DNA of 64,000 bases from Owenia fusiformis (Eukaryota > Annelida > Polychaeta > Sabellida > Oweniidae): the NCBI GenBank assembly GCA_903813345.2, contig CAIIXF020000005.1, forward strand, positions 16,187,375 through 16,251,374, written 5' to 3'. Under the pieces are notes generated by a model. The model had not been told where the DNA came from and ran no database searches. It worked only from the letters and a program-made list of their open reading frames with translations. Numbering within the stretch: position 1 is the first letter of the stretch; every line of letters starts with the position of its first letter. Positions 24,901-33,795 of this stretch are shown in pieces. A program made the translations under genes and the position numbers.

Positions 24901-27900
24901 TCGGAAGAGTCTGGGTCTTAAAATAAGCTTAATATATCTTGCATGTTCCGCAATGATTATCTTATAACCATGGCTACTTCATGATCAATTGCTTCTCATT
25001 CAATCACCTAACCACTTATTTCTACTTCAACATGAAGAATAAACAACTGATTTATATGTTCTATAATTAAAAGAGTCAGCTTGTCATTCACAATGTCAAA
25101 CCTTCTCAAAGGAAAAAGACACAATTCCTCCTAGGATAGTGCTACTTACATGTGACCTACAACATCCTTTGCCCAAGATTAATTCATTGCATTTTAACAT
25201 GAGCTGCTATAAAAGTAGTGAAGGACCAATCTTGAAGGATGGACCCACATCCATATGTCCTTTCTTTAGAGTCTTAACGATCTGACATTATGGAATGAGT
25301 TAAAATAGTACAAACTACAGCCAGTCAATATGCACCGTTTCAGTTCTAGATTTGGTGGCATTTTGGTGCGAAAATTAGTGTCAATTAAATCAAATGAATA
25401 AAATGTCAGAATGGCACAAAATATGTTCATTGCAGAAACAACACCATTCCAACTCAATTTTGAGTGGAAAAGTGCTAATACTACACCAAAATAACATCTT
25501 GTTTTATTACATATTTATAAATGGATTGTCCTAAAACGTTATGAGAAAACGTAAATGTCCCTGAAAATTGAATACAGAAAGAATGTCATAAAGTAGAAAA
25601 TTTTACACCATGTTATTGGTTAAATATGCAGATCTCTCTAACGCCGTTGAAAAGACTTCAACAGGAAAATAAAGCTATATACCGCAAGTCCTCTATTGTT
25701 ATGTCACCTTCAACTTTATTTCCGACTGAAGACAATATTTCACACATTGTTTATTCAAACCATTAGGTGTTACATCTAATTAAACAAGACAGAAGACCGA
25801 GTCACATCTCCTTAAATGGCAATGAAGATCTAATTTATATGCAGACTGGTAGTACGGGAACAATAACTCATCAGACCTTATATGGATGATTTAGTATTCC
25901 GGGAGAGAAAAAAGTTTGAAATGAATACTTACTCTACTATTGATTATTTTCCTGTTGGTTGAGATCAAAGTGGTTTTTGTACACACCAGGCTTTTAGTGT
26001 CATGATTTAGTTATATACCAATATCTGAGTAACAATAATGGCAGTTAAGTAATTTGAAAGCATTTGTCCAGACACCAACAGCCCTATGAGGGATGAATGA
26101 TTCCTTAATTCAACAGAGTGATGGGCATTTTGACTTACCATTTGTATTTGTCAATTTGAATATAAATAAATAAAAATAAAAAGTTAATGTGACCTTATTC
26201 ATGCTATGAGGTTGTTCTAATGAGGCAACATCTTCATTTAATCTAACTATAGATAGTTCCAGCAAAATAGATACAACACCATCTACCAATGTCAAAATAA
26301 AAAGTTTATGTAACCTTATTCATGCTATGAGGTTGTTCTAATGAGGCAACTTCTTCATTTAATCTAACTATAGATAGTTCCAGCAAAATAGATACAACAC
26401 CATCTACCAATGTCAAAATAAAAAGTTAGTGTGACCTTATTCATGCTATGAGGTTGTTCTAATGAGGCAACATCTTCGTTTAATATAACTATAGATAGTT
26501 CCAGCAAAATAGATACAACACCATCTACCAATGTCAAAATAAAAAGTTAATGTGACCTTATTCATGCTATGAGGTTGTTCTAATGAGGCAACATCTTCAT
26601 TTAATCTAACTATAGATAGTTCCAGCAAAATAGATACAACACCATCTACCAATGTCAAAATAAAAAGTTAATGTGACCTTATTCATGCTGAGGTTGTTCT
26701 AATGAGGCAACATCTTCATTTAATCTAACTATAGATAGTTCCAGCAAAATAGATACAACACCATCTACCAATGTCAAAATAAAAAGTTAATGTGACCTTA
26801 TTCTTGCTATGAGGTTGTTCTAATGAGGCAACATCTTCATTTAATATAACTATAGATAGTTCCAGCAAAATAGATACAACACCATCTACCAATGTCAAAA
26901 TAAAAAGTTAATGTGACCTTATTCATGCTATGAGGTTGTTCTAATGAGGCAACATCTTCATTTAATCTAACTATAGATAGTTCCAGCAAAATAGATACAA
27001 CACCATCTACCAATGTCAAAATAAAAAGTTAATGTAACCTTATTCATGCTATGAGGTTGTTCTGATGAGGCAACATCTTCGTTTAATATAACTATAGATA
27101 GTTCCAGCAAAATAGATACAACACCATCTACCAATGTCAAAATAAAAAGTTAATGTGACCTTATTCATGCTATGAGGTTGTTCTAATGAGGCAACATCTT
27201 CATTTAATCTAACTATAGATAGTTCCAGCAAAATAGATACAACACCATCTACCAATGTCAAAATAAAAAGTTAATATGACCTTATTCATGCTATGAGGTT
27301 GTTCTAATGAGGCAACATCTTTATTTAATCTAACTATAGATGTGTTTAAACTAATGTCATGTCACTCTTGGGAAGTTACAAGCTAGCACATCAAAAGTTT
27401 TTTCTGCCGATTTCGAGAGATCCAGAAATATAGTGCCGGAATACATATAAATCAAAGACATTATGTTACATTTAAGTGGATACTGCATTAGCACATCTGC
27501 TGTCATAATTGCCAACAGACTCGTGTGACACCTGAGGCAATGCACGCATGATTCATTCTATCACAAGTTCACCTCATTTACTCAAGGAACTGTTAATGAC
27601 ATTAACAAAAGATACCCTGCCGACAAAACACTGTTCTTTGAATTTTTAGACATAAGAAACACAATGTGTCTTCATGTAGTTAGGAAATTTTTAGACATAA
27701 GAAACAAAATGTGTCTTCATGTAGTTAGGAAATTTTTAGACATAAGAAACAAAATGTGTCTTCATGTAGTTAGGAAGCACGTGTTTTGGTTTTCTAGCAA
27801 GACAATGTTCAGATTTTCATGTATATTTTTCTGTTTCATGGAGGATATTGTTTTCCCAGTGTCACACATCATGTTTTCTCATTGATTAATTAATAATTGA

Positions 27901-30900
27901 TTAATTCAATTATAGTACTATAACATATACAGTATTTTCTTACACAGGCTTTCAACCTGATTGATCCAGCAACGTTTATTGGATATTCCCAATTATGTAG
28001 ACTTAACCACCAGTTTGTGTCAGGTTAATGTGAATTAAAGATAAATGCTCTAATCTCATTATCTATTATTTAACCCAATCAAGGTAAATTTATAAGTGTG
28101 TCGTCATTGGATTCCTGATTATTATACCACTCTTATTATGTTATTTCTTCAAGAATAGGATGTGAGTGTACTTCTCTCGAATTATCACAGCATATTTGGA
28201 ATAATATTACCAGAATTTGTTTTGAAGTGCATTGTACACTACAATGCCTCAAAACTCATTCTCGAGTACCCATTCCCATATATGGGTGACTCTCATGTGT
28301 ATATATGTAATCAGAGTTCTTAAAAGGGAAAAGATATAAGGAGCTCAAAACAACAAGAAATTAAGCTTCTAAGATTAGTAATAAGGAAAACAAGCCTCCT
28401 ATATTCCAAAAATTATCGAACACACAAATAATGTTTAAAACCCATCCTCACCATTCAGGATCCAATATCGCAAGCCAAAATGACAGGACCATGGAACATT
28501 TTATTCATATTACAAAAAAATATGTTGAAGGATCTTACATGATTGACCATTCAGTCTCAAATGAAGTGAGCCAGAAGAAACCCAGTCCCGACTCAAAGAT
28601 GTAAGAGTATCAAAGAGTCAACATACATCCTTCTGGCAATCCCATTAAGTCCATAAAATATAATGATTCATGACAGTTATCAGGAACATTGCATAAAATA
28701 AATTTTACTTAAACTAAGAGCTAGATGATAATCACATAGTATTGCTAGACACTCGGGATAGTTTCAATTTTTGTAAGCTTAATGGTTAGGGGACAACCAT
28801 GCAATAAAATTATAATAATTTCAAATTCAATATAAGACTTGCTGTCTGGTGTCTGATAACAGGATTGGGTTAATCATAATTCTGTTTCTATGAATCAACA
28901 CTGTTGCCTCAAAATGTACAAATGCTCCTCAGAGATGCAATTAATGTGCCGGATGCTCATGTTCTCATTTTATCAGATGAAATCAATACTAACTATGAAA
29001 TTGAGGCCAACATGATATTTCTTTTGGGAGTCTTAATCCCATATGAAAGTAATACCAGGAGAAACATCATTCACTCTGAATTTGAGCCTTTGTAAATATA
29101 TGGATTTATCACTGTCTGTGAGCATACAATCAAATAAATTGAGGAGATATCAAATTATTTTTTGGGATGTGATTGTCATATACATGAGCTGGCAGTTGTA
29201 TATGTCATGACTTGATTGAGTGGAGTGAAAGTGTGACCAGCATCCCATTTATACTGTGAAAAATGATTAATGCCAAATAAACTATGGCATCCAAAGGGAA
29301 ATAGATGCCTTCCTTGTTTACTGGTATTGAATCTGGCCTGATGTCAAGGTGTTAAGATTTCTGATTTTGTACAGCATTGTTATGGTTTTGTGGTTTGGTT
29401 TTGTGATTTGTAATGGTTGTTGAATGGTGTGAGAAAGGGAGGGGGCCATTCAACATTATTTCTTCATATGCAATGGATCAAGTTTTCACTTCACCAATAA
29501 GTGGTAGTGCCTAGATGGCTGAAGATATATAATAAGCAATGGTTTATATTATATCTGTTTTACACAGGTAAGACAAGTAATTGTATTTCACAGTAAAAGC
29601 AAGCTTAAGTTACATACCTGTTCAACCCTTATATCCCAATCTCCAAATATTTTCTTTCCCCTAAAGTATTTTGACCTGCAAATAAAAGTATATTTTGATT
29701 AATAATGTGGTAAAAACGTTTTACATAAGACATTTTACTATATTTGTGCAAAAATATTGTACACATTACTGTACAAATTACCCTCTTTGTCGTGAACACT
29801 GAACTTTTTTCTCAGCGAAAAATGCTCAAGACACACAGGTTTTACTGTACATTTCAATAAATTGCTGTGACATAAATGCAGGCCTTCATATTGCAATACA
29901 CGATTCGATACATCTTCAAAAAATAGATCATAAACATTCAACACTCCAATTCCAACAAAGTAATCACAAATTATGATGCATCAGACAAATTGTGAAATTT
30001 AGAAATTACTGAGAAGTAATACAAAACTATAAGTGCAATGGTCGGAAAACAGTATTTAATGAACCATGACAATTCAATTTGAGGACTACAGTCAAAGAGT
30101 ATAAACATAGCTTAATGGAAGAAGCCAATTCCATAACACAAGTAACATATTGCATAATCAGGATGTGAAAATACTTTACATGTTTATAGGAAAAAAGGTA
30201 AAAGATAAATTTTAAAATGAAATAAAACAGTCATTCATTGGTGTATATAATGGACAATGACATTTATATTTTTCAGAAATATTGTATACATTTCAATAAT
30301 TTGAGATAAATCTGATTTTTATATGGGGGATCTTAATGTTACATCACTTAAGTCACAAATAACATCAATGCTAGCAACAAGAATTAAGTAAAAGCAAGAT
30401 AAACAGTGCATATATTATGGAAAATCAGATATAGGAATCCTAAATATACACATACACAATTAAATATGATCAATAATATACAATAATACAATGAGGTACT
30501 AATAAAGTATCAAATTGCTAATATATAGAAGATATGTCTATGGAATGTATGAATGTCAAAGTAAACAAGAGTAAAATAGTGTAGCATATAGGTATTGATT
30601 CCCCAGTAATCAATTATTTATTCTATCCAGATTATATTGTAACAGTACATTGATTAGTAGGTCATATAAATCTACATGAGAGATTAACTCATGAACATAA
30701 ATCATATAGGTACATATGGCCTTAATGCACACTTTACTTTGTTACAATTACAATCTGGTAGGCCAATGTCATGATTAATAAAGCTCCGGCTTTTAAAAAG
30801 TCAGAGCCTTCATGTGTGGGTGCTCACATAAAATAAAAATCCCCAAGATGTACATTATATGCCACAAATAAATAGGCAAATATAGTCATGAGCAAATGCT

Positions 30901-33795
30901 GTACCATTGTGACCACCAGAATACGCTCTGGTGATTAGGTACTAGGTCACAGTACCAACTTAGAAAATCAAACCAATATAATATGTAAGCGTAAGTGCAA
31001 ACGAAAAAACACCAAAATGGTTAAAACACAGCAAGAAAAGAAAACATCCAAGAGTACACCAGTAATAAGGTAAGTTAATCCCAATTATCCCAAATCATAA
31101 TCCAAAATGAAAAGAAACAGTGTCATTCCAAGACCATACCAGGTTGATATGTAACACAATTACAAAAATCAATCTGGTTTCACTTGTATCATTAATGTAT
31201 ACTAACCACAGAAAGAAATCAAATAATTCCTGAAATATTTCTGGCTTTCCATTATTGTCTTTTTGTTTAAATATTTCTAAAACAGGGTTTCCCAAAAAAG
31301 GAAACCACAATTAAATTGTTATTTCTGGGTAGATGCAGGTACCATCATTTGCGTCATTATGTCTTCTTTCATATGATACCAATATGTTCTATTTTTCTCC
31401 ACAGATGAATGAGGGATTTGGAATGTCAGAAATGGGTTTGCGCCACTTTCAGCCAAGACAAGTTCACCATCATAACAGTGATAGTAGTAACAAACAACAG
31501 GATATTACTCTTTTATTCATTTATTCCAATTAAAGTTACACACATCACACCCCTTTTAAATCGCAATGTCCATTCAAAGTTGTTTTAACCCCAGTGTCCT
31601 TCAATATGACCCCCATTCCTTTCGAAAAATATACATTTTTGGTTACATAAGAAAGAGTACATCATATTATATGGTTATCATATGGTTATCATATGGCTAT
31701 CATATGGTTGCTGTGATATTTTCTAATTATTATTCATATTTGAGAAATATTCCCAGATTCTTAGATTCCCAGTTTCCTTTTTTGGGACACACTGTACATC
31801 AAATAAAAAATTAAAGTATAAAGTAAAGCAAGGCCATTGATCAATCTGGACATTTGAATAGCAAATACAGAAAATTAATCATCAGCCAATTTTGAAGCCA
31901 TCATCAACTCTGACATATAATCAGAAACCTAAAGGGGAATCATTAGAAAAAACAATACCAAATATCCGAAACCACAATACTCATTTTTGAGATTAGGTTG
32001 ATAGTAATCAAAACGAAGAACACATCTTTGCGAAAAGTTTCAGGATGAAATTAATGGATATTGGAATCACATCTTAATCAAAATATTCTTTTTACAGATG
32101 CATTAAGCGATGTATCTGATACCTCATTGCAAATTAAAGATAGATCTAAACTTATATAGATATAGTGCTATATGCAATGAAGCATCTCATAAGTGTGTTA
32201 TAAATGAATCCTCGAATTGTATTTAACGTAACATTTGCTGTTTTGGAAAAGGGAAAATGAAATACTTAGCATAGTTCCAGCCACTTCGAGGATCAAAACA
32301 ATACTGTATAGATGAACTCACATCTGATCTATTTGGGAATTGTCTATGAAATAACATTGCTTCAAATCATTCTTTTTCTTTGAAATGTGAGAAATTAATT
32401 TTTGAGACTTTATATTTAAATTGTTTCCAAACTCGTTTAGGCTTTCTGTGACACCATCAGTTAAAGGATGATATGATTGGAGTACCAGATATCTGCATAA
32501 ATTTTAATCATCATGTGTTTTCCTTTGTTGAGAAAAAATATAAGCACAGTTGCAATCATTAATGGAAAATCATTTGGGATTTAACGATATGATCCAGATA
32601 TAATGACCATCAATGTTATGATAAAAGTGATCATAATAAATCAATGCCTTCGCATTATTCCTGGTATGCAAATAATTAACTATTGCTTGCTAATAAGAAC
32701 AACTTTTTGAAGATTTAACATTTTAGAAACCTTATTTTTGTTCATGTTTGGCATAGTCATCCTTGACACCATAATCACATTTTCCAAAAGGGCTTTTTGC
32801 ACCTGCCAAGTAATAAATTCATTGCTACATGAATGAGTTCTGGGACACAACCTTTTAAACAATCCTAGTAATTGGACCACATTGACCCAACATGTCAACT
32901 GCATGAATTCTGCCCTTCCAATTTACAGACCAGCTAAGCATATGCAAGGAAATGCATGCAGACAAATTGAGACTGAACTCAATTTGACAGTACAGCACAA
33001 AAGGAATCCTATAACACTACACTTCAGTGCAGCATTTAGATTTAACAAATAATCTAAGTCTTCGTGAGGTTTACCACACAATCACATACATACCTAAATA
33101 CACTATAAATTGCATTAGAGATCATCATAAAAATATAATAAAAATTCAAGGTAGACTGTACATGTATTGATGGTTAACATAGTGAAGATTACTAAGACAA
33201 TTCCATTCAATTGAAACTAAGCAATATCATGTGTAAGCAATACGTGACAACATCACAGATGATAAACCACATCCACAAACATTTAAGAACACATAAAATT
33301 GCAAAACTTTATGACTTATGTGATTAACCACAGAAGAATGAGACTCATAATGTTTAAAAATTGTCTACTCAGGCAAAAACACGTGGTAAGTCATCTAGAG
33401 CCTCAACAAAAACACAATCAGGCAAACCAGATGATTCACTACATTAACATGCAAAATGGTGTTGTGTGACATGACACACAGATATACAATAATCAGGGTT
33501 CAATCAAGTCATTATAATTTATTAGAAAATGAACTTACCAATCTGTGTGTGGGTCATCTATTACAAGTAATGTTTTACACCTATCCTTGTTATAAACTTG
33601 TCGTTGTTGTGTAGCGGATGAAAATAATCCACGTGTTATGTTTCCAACTGATGTGGTGGATTTTGAAGGGGAACTTGGGGCACTTGGGCTGGGTCCTTTT
33701 TTAAAACTGTTTAATATACTAAGTGATGCATCATCATCATCTTTAAGCTCCCCTTGTAAATCCCCTGAACTAAATCTCCTCCTTAAAAAATTCAT
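829..33795 (-). CDS. Syn: Synapsin (5' part, four coding exons; gene continues past left edge)
   Basis: Synapsins are synaptic-vesicle-associated phosphoproteins that tether vesicles to actin and to each other; the C domain has an ATP-grasp-like fold. The exons at 33795-33539, 29675-29618, 13044-12953 and 979-829 join to a continuous 186-residue N-terminal part (558 nt, phases 2-0-2-0). It opens with MNFLRRRFSSGDL, matching the synapsin A domain with its basic kinase site, followed by an acidic and Ser/Pro-rich linker. From about residue 75 the C domain begins: TLLVIDDPHTDW, SKYFRGKKIFGDWDIRVEQ, AEFSEINLAAYSD, then SFKPDFVLIRQ and GLQYG...PSLNSLHSIY...DKPWV. Each piece aligns in order with vertebrate and insect synapsins. 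The remaining C-domain exons must lie left of base 829. Introns are about 3.9, 16.6 and 12.0 kb. The family assignment is very secure; isoforms cannot be judged. Confidence 0.96.
1454..1621. repeat. MITE-like repeat with AGTAAA...TTTACTGT ends, copy 1
   Basis: About 165 bp of repeated ..TGAACACCTCTCTCT.. and ..TTTTTGTGGCTCTATA.. text, with ends that are inverted (agtaaaac / tttactgta). Related copies lie at 2340-2504 and 44262-44437. Confidence 0.65.
2340..2505. repeat. MITE-like repeat with ACAGTAAA...TTTACTGT ends, copy 2
   Basis: The same family as 1454-1621, in the same orientation. It starts acagtaaaattt and ends ctattttactgta, so the inverted ends are best preserved here. Confidence 0.65.
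2506..3650. other. Intronic DNA, nothing recognised
   Basis: Synapsin intron 4-3 portion to the left of exon 4 or between repeats. Short overlapping ORFs on both strands show no domain-like composition. I see no exon or RNA gene. Confidence 0.4.
3650..4045. repeat. Degenerate tandem repeat, roughly 33-36 bp unit
   Basis: About ten imperfect copies of agactggtagcagatatt + acctataatatga. Units vary in length and are interrupted once near 3720. Confidence 0.85.
4325..4632. repeat. Tandem repeat, 31-bp unit, about 10 copies
   Basis: Unit: cctaaaatctgaag followed by ACTAG or CCAAG and tatcatattttg. The two unit variants largely alternate, which suggests duplication of 62-bp dimers. Confidence 0.9.
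4727..6640. repeat. Tandem array, roughly 130-150 bp unit, about 13 copies
   Basis: Each unit contains agtcagatttgaatttctga, gaacatgtagatgatttt, gtcaatttgaagcaagttga, then gacctttttgacc and cttgagaaggtcattgaagg. The gacctt/aaggtc parts make each unit self-complementary. Units differ by insertion of extra aaatcttaagtc blocks. Confidence 0.93.
6724..6879. repeat. Three tandem 48-50 bp copies of the element's terminal hairpin
   Basis: Three near-identical units of aacggagaccataacaat + atgtcaccac + ttttggtggtgacat. Each contains the perfect arms TGTCACCAC / GTGGTGACA. Confidence 0.93.
6900..8120. other. Intronic DNA, nothing recognised
   Basis: AT-rich synapsin intron sequence. A few ORFs of about 60 codons overlap on both strands without recognisable motifs. 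Confidence 0.4.
8126..8700 (+). repeat. Dispersed repeat, copy 1 of 2 (partner at 20635-21065)
   Basis: The text aactcagatgcgagtaggta, gtggttca.ttttcat, acccttatgtatct.atagt, and ggggtctatgg.gaatct is shared in order and orientation with 20635-21065. The class is unknown. Confidence 0.8.
9854..10558. mobile_element. piggyBac-type MITE (TTAA target), interrupted by a nested MITE
   Basis: The left end is TTAA|CCCTTTCACGACGATAG and the right end is CGTCGGGAAAGGG|TTAA. CCCTTTC(A/C)CGACG is therefore an inverted repeat flanked by TTAA, the piggyBac signature. The interior holds a second element (9906-10284). Removing it leaves about 320 bp. No transposase is encoded. Confidence 0.8.
9906..10284. 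mobile_element. MULE-like MITE with 9-bp target duplication, copy 1
   Basis: It begins TACCCTTTGCATTCGTTTGA and ends CTCTGCACGCAGGGTA. It is flanked on both sides by tacctttca (9 bp), which also sits inside the surrounding piggyBac MITE. Three further copies lie at 45797-46132, 49343-49684 and 60634-60818. The interior carries a CRE-like TGACGTCA at about 10050. Confidence 0.85.
10563..11750. other. Intronic DNA with one short hairpin motif
   Basis: AT-rich sequence without a recognisable exon. At 10947-10976 a GGATCC-agaca-GGATCC hairpin is followed by gaaacatcc, a layout similar to that at 17920-17952. Confidence 0.4.
11752..11956. mobile_element. TGTCACCACC-family element, short copy
   Basis: The head reads aattaacatgcaaaatgtta + tcacctgccatttgttacag, duplicated once (11754 and 11812), and the tail is acttgtggtggtgacat. 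It contains a short aatacaaacagac tandem. Confidence 0.75.
12748..12932. repeat. Dispersed repeat abutting synapsin exon 3, copy 1
   Basis: It contains tttaagccctggact, gaaggtgttgtttccaaacc, gcatgtgttattgatatttc and ggattggctggaatcagaca. The same blocks in order recur at 13716-13860 and 14083-14172. It ends about 20 bases from the splice donor of exon 3. Confidence 0.8.
12953..13044 (-). CDS. Syn: Synapsin coding exon 3
   Basis: A 92-nt exon between tttcag| and TCAG|gtaagt. It encodes AEFSEINLAAYSD followed by TGTMVDIQVTRNGTRVVR, with the last Arg codon split. This is the C-domain segment that reads AEFSDLNLVAHANG...VLRNGVKVVR in vertebrates (from memory). The 3' splice donor lies only about 20 bases from the end of a dispersed repeat at 12748-12932. 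Confidence 0.95.
13716..14172. repeat. Second, split copy of the 12748 repeat
   Basis: The first half (13716-13860) carries a roughly 54-bp internal duplication of gttgtttccaaacctttgca + tgacc. The second half (14083-14172) follows after about 220 unrelated bases, as if interrupted. Confidence 0.75.
14180..15030. other. Intronic DNA; one long minus-strand ORF judged spurious
   Basis: A 123-codon minus-strand frame (14516-14887) has no recognisable domain. Its coding side includes part of a dispersed ...TTTGGGAT.TTGGGGTT... repeat. I see no exon. Confidence 0.4.
15036..15112. mobile_element. TGTCACCACC-family element, minimal copy
   Basis: The head aaggcataaacatgcaaaat + gtcaccacct is joined after about 35 bp to the tail ctctggtggtgaaataat. 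It shows that head and tail alone form a unit. Confidence 0.7.
15655..15792. repeat. Head unit of TGTCACCACC-family element, left of the Harbinger-like insertion
   Basis: It contains gaaggaacacagagtaat, aaggcattaacggggcatta, acatgccaaatgtcaccacc and tgctccgaacattgac. The same text resumes at 17482 beyond the inserted element. The block gaaggaacaca.agtaa occurs at both its ends, so it is one unit of a tandem pair. Confidence 0.8.
15798..17479. mobile_element. PIF/Harbinger-like DNA transposon derivative
   Basis: The ends GTGGAATTACACCTA (15798) and TAGGTGTAATTCCAC (17479) are inverted repeats, with further subterminal inverted text (aaagcgctttta, gcgccttgaa). The flanks are TTA and CTA, close to the 3-bp TWA target of Harbinger elements. 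Inside, on the minus strand, is an apparently intact Myb/SANT-like DNA-binding exon. No DDE transposase core is readable, so this is probably an internally deleted copy. Confidence 0.7.
17002..17142 (-). CDS. Myb/SANT-like DNA-binding protein exon of Harbinger-like element
   Basis: It starts MSKQSRIYWDHVNTERMLSI, continues WADKKIKAMMNGTLKNAIAY and DLISQEMK, then meets a consensus donor gtaagc. The pattern W....T..ML.IW.D..I...M.GTLKN...Y.LI..EM resembles the trihelix/Myb-SANT domain carried as a second protein by PIF/Harbinger transposons, which binds the element ends. It is short and single-exon here. The alternative is a host-like SANT fragment captured by chance. Confidence 0.55.
17481..17768. 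mobile_element. TGTCACCACC-family element with amplified palindromic tail
   Basis: The head reads aaggcattaatggggcatta + acatgccaaatgtcaccacc, followed by about 70 bp and a tandem palindrome array ending at ggtggtgacat. Confidence 0.8.
17596..17765. repeat. Tandem palindrome array, 24-bp unit, 7 copies
   Basis: Unit: tatgtcaccacttgtggt + ggtgaa. Each unit is itself a near-perfect hairpin (TCACCAC / GTGGTGA). The sixth and seventh units carry point changes. The period is a multiple of 3 and the array stays open in several frames, producing long artefact ORFs on both strands. Confidence 0.95.
17770..18950. other. Intronic DNA with one hammerhead-like motif; no gene seen
   Basis: At 17917-17952 the text ctgaagatggcaacctga + ggtggctgaaacgtc has the CTGANGA ... 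GAAAC spacing of a hammerhead core with a short stem between. ORFs at 18022-18315 and 18328-18609 show no domain features. Confidence 0.35.
18960..20050. repeat. Tandem array of about 6 units, roughly 150-160 bp
   Basis: Each unit contains aaaatgg.cgcctactac.c, aagtgtcattagaca.tg, tattcacatatcaaatatga, acaaaatcgctccactactt and ttcaagttatagtaaaaa. Units are well diverged. Confidence 0.85.
20051..20262 (+). repeat. GACGG-tract terminal segment of dispersed element, copy 1
   Basis: It includes ggcc.agcggtatttgagtta, then cgtacgtacgtacggacgga + cagacggacgg, then ttccctatatccctccaaac and ttcgatgggataataa. The same ending occurs at 54650-54732 and 62940-63045, which identifies a dispersed family with a fixed 3' end. 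Confidence 0.85.
20635..21065 (+). repeat. Dispersed repeat, copy 2 of 2 (partner at 8126-8700)
   Basis: It shares actcagatgcgagtaggtag, cagtggttcacttttcatgt and the central ggggtctatgg.gaatct block with the first copy. It is shorter at the right end. Confidence 0.8.
21531..22047. mobile_element. MITE with about 25-bp inverted ends
   Basis: The left end is TACTGTAGATTGGGTTAATT + TGGCG. The right end is its inverse (cgccaaattaacccaatc + tacagta). TTTGGCG / CGCCAAA words recur inside both ends. It is 517 bp with no coding capacity; a TA target is possible. Confidence 0.85.
22048..23100. other. Intronic DNA with a short inverted repeat and poly-C tract
   Basis: At 22052-22180, gaatgatttgaagtgcaa and its inverse (ttgcacttcaaatcattc) flank about 80 bp, so this part can fold back. 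A run of 14 C lies at 22480-22493. Nothing coding is recognised. Confidence 0.5.
23101..23673. mobile_element. TGTCACCACC-family element with a short core
   Basis: Head aaggcattaacatgacaaaa + tgtcaccacc; core with about three of the gaagcaagttgaaaa / gaccttttt units; then two copies of ttgttacagacgcc text; tail atgtcacccctttttggt + tgtgacataa. It is the same family as 4668-6880 but with a far shorter array. Confidence 0.85.
23690..26180. other. Intronic DNA, nothing recognised
   Basis: Synapsin intron 2. Scattered short ORFs lack domain features. A partial ...TTTGGGATATTTGGGGTT... repeat lies near 24725. Confidence 0.4.
26180..27342. repeat. Tandem satellite-like array, about 121-bp unit, about 10 copies
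   Basis: Unit: gttaatgtgaccttattcat, gctatgaggttgttctaatg, aggcaacatcttcatttaat, ctaactatagatagttccag, caaaatagatacaacaccat, ctaccaatgtcaaaataaaa. Copies are about 97-99% alike by eye, with a few diagnostic changes (taatataac, gctgagg, tctgatg). The first and last copies are truncated. Repeated minus-strand ORFs (MTLVDGVVSI...) are artefacts of it. Confidence 0.97.
27640..27778. repeat. Tandem repeat, 45-bp unit, 3 copies
   Basis: Unit: ttttagacataagaaaca + aaatgtgtcttcatgtag + ttaggaaat. Copies are almost identical. Confidence 0.93.
27780..29615. other. Intronic DNA, nothing recognised
   Basis: Synapsin intron 2, the part next to exon 2. No exon, repeat or RNA gene is recognised. Confidence 0.4.
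29618..29675 (-). CDS. Syn: Synapsin coding exon 2
   Basis: A 58-nt exon between tttgcag| and CAG|gtatgt. It completes the Trp codon of exon 1 and encodes SKYFRGKKIFGDWDIRVEQ, ending in phase 0. The vertebrate counterpart reads KYFKGKKIHGEIDIKVEQ (from memory), so identity is high. It is too short to be found as an ORF and is recognised only by homology and splice phase. Confidence 0.95.
29680..33530. other. Synapsin intron 1, mostly unremarkable
   Basis: It holds a dispersed repeat at about 31010-31135 (agcaagaaaagaaaacatcc, aattatcccaaatcataatc) that recurs inverted near 47090-47200 and elsewhere. It also has four copies of a 12-bp unit atatggttatc at 31670-31712. Nothing coding is seen. 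Confidence 0.5.
33539..33795 (-). CDS. Syn: Synapsin coding exon 1 (A domain, linker, first strand of C domain)
   Basis: The exon starts at the first ATG in the frame and ends at GATTG|gtaagt, giving 85 codons plus 2 nt (the split codon makes Trp in PHTDW). The frame stays open upstream for about 35 codons to a TGA near 33909 but contains no ATG; a TTG at 33888 is its first near-cognate codon. The MNFLRRRFSS start matches the conserved synapsin N-terminus, so I chose it. RRRFS is a typical PKA/CaMK site, equivalent to the N-terminal phosphoserine of other synapsins. Residues 18-24 hold an acidic DDDD run, and residues 36-50 are rich in Ser and Pro. The last residues, KTLLVIDDPHTDW, start the C domain. 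Confidence 0.95.

Noticed and set aside
26110-27261. Repeated minus-strand ORF starting MTLVDGVVSI
   Set aside because: It recurs once per unit of the 121-bp array and is a by-product of the repeat.
1-33538. TIMP gene nested in synapsin introns 1-3
   Set aside because: Looked for a plus-strand signal peptide followed by CxC and the Cys-rich pattern; none seen. It is expected in a later intron outside the window.
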